DNA of 40,573 nucleotides, taken from Fibrobacterota bacterium (GTDB lineage Bacteria; Fibrobacterota; Fibrobacteria; UBA11236). The notes under the pieces were generated by a model. The model worked only from the letters and a program-made list of their open reading frames with translations. It searched no databases and had not been told where the DNA came from. Of this stretch, positions 34,591 through 40,573 are shown piece after piece; within the stretch, counting starts at the first letter, position 1, and every line of letters begins with the position of its first letter. Both the position numbers and the translations under genes were made by a program. The DNA is taken from the NCBI GenBank assembly GCA_028287465.1, contig JAQBPO010000004.1, positions 1 through 40,573 of the forward strand, read 5' to 3'.

Positions 34591-35244
34591 TTATGCGGCT
34601 TTAAGGCGGAGCTCCGACTCCATCCCGGCGGCCTCGTGCCCGACGCTTTCCTTCATCAGGGAAGGGTGCAGGGCCTGGGCGCGCACGCGGGCCATGGGAC
34701 GGGCCTGGGCGCGGGAGAAGGACAATTCGCGGGCTTGACCCACCTCCTGGAGCTCCTTCTTGAACCGGGTAAGGCGGCGGGTGATGGCTACGCGGGATAC
34801 TCCCATGCGCACGGCGATTTCCCGGTGATTGAGTCCCTGTTCCAGGCTTAGCCGCAGGATTTCCCGGAGCTTGCCGCGCACTTCCGGCATCAGCTTCTCC
34901 AGACGCATGCGATGCAGGACGAGGTCTTCATCGGGTTCGCAATTGTGGAGGGCCTCTTCCTCCTTGGCCAATTGCTCGCGGCGATCCACCTGCCTCTTGA
35001 ACCGCTGGCGGCGGCTGAAGCAATCATGCTTCGCGATGGCGCCGATCCAGGTCAGGGGATCGCATTTCCATTCGAAATCCTTCCATGCCCGGAACGCCTT
35101 GATGAATACGTCCTGGCTGGCATCCTTGGCCTCTTCCCTGTCCTTCAGGAAATAAAGGCAGATGCCGAACACCTTCTGATGGTATCGCTTATAGAGCTGG
35201 GTCTGCCAATCGGAGCAGAGGCGCAAATCTTCATGTCCAGACAT
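34591..35244 (-). CDS. ECF-type RNA polymerase sigma factor
   Basis: The 217-residue protein has sigma region 2 (about 15-85: YKRYHQKVFGICLYFL, DREEAKDASQDVFIKAF, WIGAIAKHDCFSRRQRFKRQ) and region 4 (about 112-165: MPEVRGKLREILRLSLEQ, NHREIAVRMGVSRVAITRRL). This is the ECF layout without regions 1 and 3. A 50-residue Arg/Ala-rich extension follows region 4. No anti-sigma gene adjoins it, so its control is unknown; the extension might be regulatory. AAGGA 4 nt before the ATG supports the start. An 8-bp inverted repeat lies about 95 nt upstream. Confidence 0.9.
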   Translation of the reverse strand: MSGHEDLRLCSDWQTQLYKRYHQKVFGICLYFLKDREEAKDASQDVFIKAFRAWKDFEWKCDPLTWIGAIAKHDCFSRRQRFKRQVDRREQLAKEEEALHNCEPDEDLVLHRMRLEKLMPEVRGKLREILRLSLEQGLNHREIAVRMGVSRVAITRRLTRFKKELQEVGQARELSFSRAQARPMARVRAQALHPSLMKESVGHEAAGMESELRLKAA

Positions 35245-35338
35245 CTTATCCTTCTTTCCTGGTCCGGGATTCCTTGTCCGGTACCATGGCTCTTCGACGG
35301 AAAAAATATCCAGGTTCGTTGTCGTCCGATCCGGCGGT

Positions 35339-35367
35339 CGCTCACAAAGCGCTCCAAACTGTGAGCG
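35339..35367. promoter_or_regulatory. Inverted repeat CGCTCACA-N13-TGTGAGCG upstream of the sigma factor
   Basis: Two perfect 8-bp arms (35339-35346 and 35360-35367) are separated by 13 bases, about 95 bp before the sigma factor start. There is no T tract, so an operator is more likely than a terminator. Confidence 0.35.
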
Positions 35368-35502
35368 CCCGGAGGGTCACCCGGATTCGGGGCACGGGAA
35401 GGGGTGGAAGGATTATTCGATGCGGGAAGGCGCGTAGGACGCCCGTTATGAGGCTATAGATATCCGCGGATGCGCGGAGGTAATGCGGGAGAGGAAGAAA
35501 TG

Positions 35503-35529
35503 AAAAAGCCACGCGGTCAAGCGTGGCTT
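35503..35529 (-). terminator. Intrinsic terminator of the TIGR02147-lipoprotein-caspase-like-repeat protein operon
   Basis: On the minus strand AAGCCACGC-TTGACC-GCGTGGCTT forms a perfect 9-bp stem with a 6-nt loop, and the T run at its 3' side (35503-35507) completes a classical Rho-independent terminator. It begins 36 nt after the stop of the long repeat protein. Confidence 0.9.
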
Positions 35530-35564
35530 CCAGGCAGGCACGGACGGGGCGGAAGGCCCTCGGA

Positions 35565-38411
35565 TCATTTCGGGGCGGCGACGGCTTTCTTTTCAGGGAC
35601 GATCGCCACGGGTGCCGTCGGAGCGGTCGTGGAGGCTTTGGTCGGCGCGGTCGCCGGAGCCGGGATCTCCGGCTTGGCGGGGTTCTGCGCAGGCGACGCG
35701 GGACCGCGGACGGGGGGGGCCTGGCGCACGGTCGAGGCGGTGTTGCCTTGCATTTCCTGGGAGCCGTCGGGCCAGCAGAGGCCGGTTTCCGGACGGCAAG
35801 GGAAGTTGAAATGCAGGATGATGGGGTTGGCCGGCAGGGGTTCCGATAATTTCTTCTCGGACGGAGCCAGGGTGACCTCGGCAAGTACGGTTACCGCAGG
35901 CATCAGGTAGGCACCGTCCATATGTTGGGCGTTCTGCAGCTTCTCCTGGGTCAGGACGTAGCTGTCGAAGGCCTTTATCGGCTTGATGGAACGCACGCGC
36001 AGCCGGTCAGGATGGAAAGGGTAGACGATGCGTTGGGGCCTGGTCCTGGATTTGGTCCAGCGTGCGAGGCTGTCCATGACGAGGTCCGCGGTGGGCGCCT
36101 TCACCAACCCGGCCTCAGCCACGACCGGGTCCCGGAACGAGAAGGCCTGGGTCGTTCCGCCTTCGCCATACGCGAGGCGGATCTGGAAGGCATCGCCCAG
36201 GACGAGGCGATCTTCCATTTTGCGGACGTATCGGCCCGTATAGAAGGCCGGGATGGGATTCGAGACGATCCCCTTGCCTTCGCCTTCCTTTTTCTGGACC
36301 ATGGTGACCTCATAATTCGAGAACACGTAACGGTCCGCCTTCTCCTTCAGGAGCGACTTGAGCATGGCGTCGGTCTTGGAACGGATCAGCGAGTCCGGGA
36401 CCCAGTCCTTTTCCGAAAGCATGGCCACGCCTTCGTTCGAATAGCCGACATCGGAGTTCCCTGTCTCATAGGTCAGGGTGCCGCCCTTCTTGTCATGGTA
36501 GATCCAGTTCACGGCGGTGGATTCGGGCTTGCCCGTTTCACGCATCCCGAACTGGTTCAGGAAGAATTTGATCTGCTCTTTGTTCAGCGGCCGGCTCGTG
36601 ACGCGGAAGCGTTTCGCGGAAACGCTGTCCTTGCGCTGGGGCGGAGGCCTTAACGCGGCGGTCTTGATCGAATCCGCCCGGGCGGCCTTGATGGAAGCTT
36701 CGGTCGAGTCCTTGAGTTTCTTCGCGGTCTCGGTTGAATCCTTCAGGAACTTCTTCCGGGCGGCTGCGGTGGAGTCCCGGGTCTTCTTGGCGGCGACGGT
36801 CGAGTCCTTGACGAATCTCGACCGGGCCGCAAAAGTGGAATCCCGGGTCTTTTTCGCCGCGGCAATCGAGTCGTTCCTGGTTTTGGCCTGCAGGGCCAAG
36901 GCGGCTGCCGAGGTCTTCCTTGCGGCGGCAGTGGAGTCCCTCACGAACTTGGCGCGAGCGGCTACGGTGGAATCCCGGGTCTTTTTGGCCGTTGCCGTGG
37001 AGTCCCTGATGAATTTCGCATTCGCGGCGGCGGTGGAATCCTTGGTCTTCCTTGCCGTGGCCGTGGAATCCTTGACGAATTTAGCGCGCAGGGCGGCCGT
37101 AGAATCCCTGGTTTTCTTCGCGGTCGCGGTTGAGTCCTTGACGAACTTCGCATGCGCGGCCGTGGTCGAGTCCCTGGTCTTCCTGACCTGGGCGGTGGAA
37201 TCCCGCACGAACTTCGCATGGGCTGCCGCCGTGGAGTCTTTGGAGCGCTTGGCCGCGGCCGTGGAGTCCTTTAGGGCCTTGGCATGGATGGCGGCGGTGG
37301 AATCGGCGGTCTTTTTCGCGGCAGCTGCGCTCTTGATGGAATCGGCGCGGGCGGCCTTATGGGCAACCGTTAGGGAGTCCTTCCTCGCTTTCGCGGTCTT
37401 GATCGAATCCGCCTTGGCGGCGGCGGCGGCTTTCGCGGCCTCGGCTTTCGCTTTGGCGGCACCCTGGGCCGAATCGGCCTTGGCCTTCGCCAGGGCCTTG
37501 TCGGCTTCGGCCTTGGCCTTATACGCGGCCTTCAGGGAATCGGCCTTGGCGGCGTTCTGGGCCGCCGTGACCGAGTCGCGCAGGGCCTTGGCGGCCTTGG
37601 CCGCTTTCAGGGAATCGGCCTGTACGGCTTTGCGGATGGATGCGGCCGAATCCTTGGCGGCCTTGGCGCGCAAGGCCGAATCCAAGGACGCCTTCTTGAC
37701 CGCGGCCAGGGAATCCCTGACGGACTTGTGGCGGGCATCGGTGGAATCCTTCACCGCCTTGGCGCGGGCGGCGGTCGAGTCACGCTTGAATTTGGCGCGG
37801 GCCGCGAGGGAATCGCTTACGGCCTTCCTGCGCACCGCGATGGAGTCATTGACCGCCTTGGTGCGGATGGCGATGGAGTCCCTGACGGCCTTGGTGCGGA
37901 CGGCGATGGAATCCTGCACGAACTTCTTGCGGGCTTCCGTCACCTTGCGGGCGGCGGCGATGGAGTCACGGGCCGCCTTTTTCGCGGCCGCGGTGGAATC
38001 GCGCACGACCTTGGCGCGGGCTTCGGCGACCTTGCGCGCAAGGGCGGTGGAATCCTGGATCGCCTTCTGCCGGGCGATTGCGGAGTCCTTGGCGGCTTTC
38101 CGGACGGCGGCGATGGAATCCTTGACCGCTTTATTGCGGGCGGCGAGGGAGTCGCTGGATGCCTTCTTGGCCAGGGCCGTGGAGTCCTTGGCGGACAGCT
38201 TGGGCGCGGCTTTGGCGGTGTCTCGGGCCGGTGTCGCCGCCGGAGCCGAGGTAATGGCGATCCCGGATGAGGCTGAGGGAGCCGCTGTCGCGGCCGGGGC
38301 CGGCGCGGCGGCCGCATAGGCCGCGGGTGCGGGCCTGGCCGCTGCTTCGGAGGTGGCGAAGGTCGGGGCGGCGATGGCCGCCAGAATCAGGTACAAAGCA
38401 GCTTTATTCAT
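35565..38411 (-). CDS. Exported 948-residue protein with hendecad helical repeats
   Basis: I do not recognise a family for the whole protein. The start is the ATG at 38411 (GGAG 7 nt upstream), which opens directly into a signal peptide (MNKAALYLILAAIAAPTFA). An Ala/Pro linker follows, then about 530 residues (70-600) of Lys/Arg/Asp/Ser/Ala repeats of 11 and 22 residues. These predict one long helix or coiled coil, TolA-like in composition. Residues about 605-880 form a separate globular domain (FFLNQFGMRETGKPESTAVNW, YVFSNYEVTMVQKK, YPFHPDRLRVRSIKPIKAF), then a Pro/Ala/Thr-rich tail. It may span the periplasm or act as a surface stalk. It is the last gene of a four-gene operon. Confidence 0.85.
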   Translation of the reverse strand: MNKAALYLILAAIAAPTFATSEAAARPAPAAYAAAAPAPAATAAPSASSGIAITSAPAATPARDTAKAAPKLSAKDSTALAKKASSDSLAARNKAVKDSIAAVRKAAKDSAIARQKAIQDSTALARKVAEARAKVVRDSTAAAKKAARDSIAAARKVTEARKKFVQDSIAVRTKAVRDSIAIRTKAVNDSIAVRRKAVSDSLAARAKFKRDSTAARAKAVKDSTDARHKSVRDSLAAVKKASLDSALRAKAAKDSAASIRKAVQADSLKAAKAAKALRDSVTAAQNAAKADSLKAAYKAKAEADKALAKAKADSAQGAAKAKAEAAKAAAAAKADSIKTAKARKDSLTVAHKAARADSIKSAAAAKKTADSTAAIHAKALKDSTAAAKRSKDSTAAAHAKFVRDSTAQVRKTRDSTTAAHAKFVKDSTATAKKTRDSTAALRAKFVKDSTATARKTKDSTAAANAKFIRDSTATAKKTRDSTVAARAKFVRDSTAAARKTSAAALALQAKTRNDSIAAAKKTRDSTFAARSRFVKDSTVAAKKTRDSTAAARKKFLKDSTETAKKLKDSTEASIKAARADSIKTAALRPPPQRKDSVSAKRFRVTSRPLNKEQIKFFLNQFGMRETGKPESTAVNWIYHDKKGGTLTYETGNSDVGYSNEGVAMLSEKDWVPDSLIRSKTDAMLKSLLKEKADRYVFSNYEVTMVQKKEGEGKGIVSNPIPAFYTGRYVRKMEDRLVLGDAFQIRLAYGEGGTTQAFSFRDPVVAEAGLVKAPTADLVMDSLARWTKSRTRPQRIVYPFHPDRLRVRSIKPIKAFDSYVLTQEKLQNAQHMDGAYLMPAVTVLAEVTLAPSEKKLSEPLPANPIILHFNFPCRPETGLCWPDGSQEMQGNTASTVRQAPPVRGPASPAQNPAKPEIPAPATAPTKASTTAPTAPVAIVPEKKAVAAPK
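36697..37270 (-). repeat. Eight 66-bp units encoding a 22-residue repeat
   Basis: The units follow the pattern KTRDSTAAxxAKFVKDSTATAK, each exactly 22 residues, with the DST triplets alternately 12 and 10 residues apart. The sixth unit is degenerate but keeps the length. Twenty-two is twice eleven, so the period matches a hendecad coiled coil. Confidence 0.85.
37630..38160 (-). repeat. 33-bp units encoding an 11-residue (hendecad) repeat
   Basis: Units such as KAVRDSIAIRT, KAVNDSIAVRR and KAVSDSLAARA are exactly 11 residues; seven stand in a row. Two 7-residue inserts (KVAEARA, KVTEARK) break the series by exactly one heptad, which keeps a coiled-coil phase. Confidence 0.85.
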
Positions 38412-38462
38412 GCTGGGCTCCACGGAAAAAAAGGAAGAAGGGATCAAGGAATGCGCCGGTAC

Positions 38463-39299
38463 TCAGTACTGGGGCGTGCCTATGACCTTGGAGTAGTAAT
38501 AGCCGGTATTGGCCGTGGCCGCGGTATAATCGTGGTTCACGAACCTGAAGGTTTCCCGGCAGTAGTCGATGCGGTTGTTGGGCACCTGGGCGGAAAGGCA
38601 GCCGGGCTCAAGGCCTTTGCCCGGGTAGAGATGCTTGTACCCGTAGTTCGCGTTGGCATCGAAAAAGGCGTTGAGAAGGCTTTTCTCCCCGTAGGTCCAC
38701 TGGGACCAGAAGCTGTTGTACATGTCCCAGCTTAGGTTATTGTCGAAGACGAAGGATTTGAATCCGAGCATGGCCTTGATACCCTTGAAGGCGGGCTGCC
38801 AGAGGGTGGCGGGGGCCCCGCCGTTGAAGAGGGAGCAACTATTGGTCAGGAACCAACGGTTATAACCGGCCCCGAGATTCAACTCAACCGGGTTGACCTG
38901 GCCGTATCCGGCGCTGGCTCCCAGGTATGGGGCGCCATTGACGCCGTGACCGGCATAAAAGATGAAGTCGCAGTAGCCGCGGTTCCCATAGGCGCTGCTG
39001 GTGCTGGTAATCGCGGCCTTGGTGACCTGGGTATTGCGGGTATCCAGGGCGAAATTCGGGGAACTCGTTCCCGTCCCCGCAGCCGCGGCCGAATTCGAGT
39101 AGCCCGGCACGTTCGCATTCGACGCCCAGTAGAAGTTCTGGGCGGAGCCGACCATGTATCCCAGGTTCAACATCCCGCCGCCGTTACTGGAATAATCATC
39201 AATGGAATAGGTCCCGATATCCATGGATACGGGAAAAGCCCGGGGCAAGCCGCAGGCCAGAACGCAAAAAACAATGAAGGGAAGGATTTTATTCTTCAT
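38463..39299 (-). CDS. Secreted caspase-fold-like protein (DUF6345-like)
   Basis: The 278-residue product has a signal peptide (about 1-25). A His-Gly motif after a hydrophobic strand (CDFIFYAGHG, H118) and a Cys after another strand (RWFLTNSCSLF, C155) give the His/Cys dyad order of clan CD peptidases. WQPAFKGIKAMLGF after the Cys resembles DUF6345 proteins. Six cysteines remain after the signal peptide. It may be a cysteine peptidase or an inactive relative; specificity cannot be told. AGGAG 6 nt before the ATG at 39299 fixes the start; a longer open frame upstream overlaps the previous gene. It lies 25 bp after the lipoprotein gene. Confidence 0.8.
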   Translation of the reverse strand: MKNKILPFIVFCVLACGLPRAFPVSMDIGTYSIDDYSSNGGGMLNLGYMVGSAQNFYWASNANVPGYSNSAAAAGTGTSSPNFALDTRNTQVTKAAITSTSSAYGNRGYCDFIFYAGHGVNGAPYLGASAGYGQVNPVELNLGAGYNRWFLTNSCSLFNGGAPATLWQPAFKGIKAMLGFKSFVFDNNLSWDMYNSFWSQWTYGEKSLLNAFFDANANYGYKHLYPGKGLEPGCLSAQVPNNRIDYCRETFRFVNHDYTAATANTGYYYSKVIGTPQY

Positions 39300-39324
39300 G
39301 CACCACTCCTGCCGAAACGATCGG

Positions 39325-40197
39325 TCAAAGGCTATTTGAGCGAATCGAAATGGCGGACATGGTATCGAAAACGAAGAGCCTGGTTCCGGCCTCGATAATC
39401 CTGTAAGGAGTATGATGCGTCGCATCCTGCGGACCATAGTTCATTTTCACTTCGTAGACTTCCATCCGATTCGTCCCGCCGTCCGATTGGGCAAGCCGAA
39501 GCAGTCTGATCGGAAAGCGTCCGTTTGGAAGCGGACCAATCGTGATAGCTGTATCAGGGCTTGCCTTGAAAAAAAACGGCGAGCCGGGAATATAGAAACA
39601 CCATTCCACTTTTCCCTCGGGGTATAACCTCACATTCGCAAGCAGGGAATCGGGTACGCCGTGGAAGGCGTAATGCGGGTCGATGAGGTGGGTTTCGAGA
39701 TCCGGTTTTTCAGAAAAGGGAGACCTGAGGATTTTTTTGAGCGTGCTTGAGAAGTAGAATCCGGTGATAAGCGCTTGATTCCTGCCACTTTCGAACAATA
39801 TTGAAAACGCAACGGTATCCTTTCCGGCGCTATTCAATCGACGCAAGGCTTCCAACGGGACATCGAAGGAATCGACGTTCGAGACCGGAAAACTCGTGGA
39901 TTCCGTGGTATCGAGGGCGGGGATGCTTCCAGCAAGGTAGAGCGTCGCCTTTCCGGTCACCTTCATCGGGATTCCAGTCGAATCATAAATCCGCAATACG
40001 ACCAGGGAGTCCGCCACCCCCTTCAAATAGGGATGGTGGGAACCGGCATCTTCCTGGGGCCAATTCGTGCTCGACGTGGCTCCCGCAATCAGGTTTTGAT
40101 CTTCGATCCTCTCTCCGGCATTCCGTCCCGGACCGGTCGCATCGGGTTTAAGGCATCCGGCCACGAGCAGCATCGAGATCGCGAGAATCCGTTTCAT
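39325..40197 (-). CDS. Lipoprotein of unknown function, partner of the TIGR02147 gene
   Basis: The 290-residue product has a lipoprotein signal (MKRILAISMLLVAGC, lipobox VAGC). The rest is beta-rich with no family I recognise: DSLVVLRIYDSTGIPMKV and VTGKATLYLAGSIPALD suggest Ig-like strands, and WCFYIPGSPFFFKASPD, RFPIRLLRLAQSDGG and THHTPYRIIEAGTR come later. The ATG at 40197 has GGGGAG 7 nt upstream. An ATG at 40215 overlaps the previous stop by 4 bp (ATGA) but lacks a ribosome site. Either way it is coupled to the TIGR02147 gene and followed 25 bp later by the caspase-like gene. Confidence 0.8.
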   Translation of the reverse strand: MKRILAISMLLVAGCLKPDATGPGRNAGERIEDQNLIAGATSSTNWPQEDAGSHHPYLKGVADSLVVLRIYDSTGIPMKVTGKATLYLAGSIPALDTTESTSFPVSNVDSFDVPLEALRRLNSAGKDTVAFSILFESGRNQALITGFYFSSTLKKILRSPFSEKPDLETHLIDPHYAFHGVPDSLLANVRLYPEGKVEWCFYIPGSPFFFKASPDTAITIGPLPNGRFPIRLLRLAQSDGGTNRMEVYEVKMNYGPQDATHHTPYRIIEAGTRLFVFDTMSAISIRSNSL

Positions 40198-40211
40198 GCG
40201 GCAACTCCCCT

Positions 40212-40573
40212 TCATTGGGTATTGGGGATGATCTGGAACACTACGGTGCAGACCTTGTCCGTCCCCTTGTCCTTGGCGATGATGTCCTTCATCTCGTCCT
40301 GGAACTCGGAGAATTTCTTGCGGATGGCCCTCAGGCTTTCCGTCGAAACCGTGGTGACCTGCGTGCTGAAGGCCTTGAACTTGGTGATGTCCGATTTCGC
40401 GAGGTCCGTGGTCAGTCCCTGGATCTGGCGGTTGTATTCCAGCGCCACTTCGCCGCTGAAGCCTCCCGAGACCACGTGGTTGCGTGTCAGGGCGTAGCCG
40501 CGATCGGACTTCTTGACCAGTTCGAGCTCCATCAGGAGGTCGATGGATTCCTGCACCTGCTTCTCGGTGAGCG
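40212..40573 (-). CDS. TIGR02147 family protein, C-terminal part (cut by window edge)
   Basis: The gene enters from beyond the right edge; about 120 C-terminal codons are visible. LTEKQVQESIDLLMELELVK aligns with ITPAQAKRAVGLLEELGLIV of the protein at 8355-9188. The following GYALTRNHVVSGG, the helix with VALEYNRQIQGL, and FKAFSTQVTTVSTESLRAIR match its second half. It is thus a second TIGR02147 member; its N-terminal HTH would lie outside the window. It is the first visible gene of the operon with the lipoprotein, caspase-like and repeat-protein genes. Confidence 0.85.
   Translation of the reverse strand, partial: LTEKQVQESIDLLMELELVKKSDRGYALTRNHVVSGGFSGEVALEYNRQIQGLTTDLAKSDITKFKAFSTQVTTVSTESLRAIRKKFSEFQDEMKDIIAKDKGTDKVCTVVFQIIPNTQ

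Larger units (their letters stand above)
35245..35564. other. Intergenic region between the repeat-protein gene and the sigma factor
   Basis: These 320 bases hold the intrinsic terminator of the upstream gene (35503-35529), an inverted repeat (35339-35367) and an AT-rich stretch (about 35300-35310) that could belong to the sigma factor promoter, although no clear -35/-10 pair was found. No gene was recognised in it. Confidence 0.6.

Noticed and set aside
36697-38160. Possible CRISPR array because of regular spacing
   Set aside because: The regular units are multiples of 3 in frame, encode a continuous protein repeat, and have no unique spacers.
36517-38319. Open frame of 600 codons on the plus strand
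   Set aside because: It is antisense to the repeat region; the periodic codons leave the opposite strand free of stops. The minus-strand gene has signal peptide, ribosome site and terminator.
38455-38480. GTACTCAGTAC-like palindrome
   Set aside because: It lies at the stop codon of the caspase-like gene and is short; probably coding coincidence.

Overview
The window looks like a piece of chromosome from an aerobic member of the Fibrobacterota or a close relative. GC content is high. Two genes belong to the TIGR02147 family, which was defined on Fibrobacter succinogenes paralogs, and one of them is followed by a DUF2341/LamG-type lipoprotein typical of that group. At the same time the window carries a complete aerobic respiratory branch, unlike the strictly anaerobic rumen fibrobacters. 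The taxonomic assignment is an inference from gene families, not from a marker gene.

Left part (1-8132): a small membrane protein, a tRNA-Leu(CAA), an RNase E/G family ribonuclease with a long arginine-rich tail, a convergent minus-strand operon (HAD phosphatase - miaB - LapA-like protein - TPR/SPOR protein; each junction overlaps by 4 bp or is separated by 14 bp), and a DUF2334 deacetylase-like gene.

Second part (8133-14073): a TIGR02147 regulator-like gene preceded by palindromic DNA and translationally coupled to a surface lipoprotein, an Ig-like lipoprotein, an aldo/keto reductase, a secreted M14 carboxypeptidase and a small membrane protein.

Central part (14137-33255), all on the plus strand: nadA, a PfkB kinase, DUF420, heme A synthase (ctaA) and heme O synthase (ctaB). 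These are followed by alternative complex III (actABCDEF), an extra one-helix protein, a SCO copper chaperone and a caa3-type, A2-family cytochrome c oxidase (ctaCDEF), then a one-helix protein of unknown function. Together they make heme A, insert copper and carry electrons from quinol through cytochromes c to O2.

Right part (33242-40573), all on the minus strand: a CPA2-type cation/proton antiporter, an ECF sigma factor, and a probable four-gene operon. That operon runs from a second TIGR02147 gene (cut by the window edge) to a lipoprotein, a secreted caspase-fold-like (DUF6345-like) protein and a 948-residue protein dominated by 11- and 22-residue helical repeats, and ends in a clear intrinsic terminator. 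This operon, and the fact that both TIGR02147 genes sit directly upstream of a lipoprotein gene, is the best candidate in the window for an undescribed system. No rRNA, CRISPR array, insertion sequence or prophage was seen.
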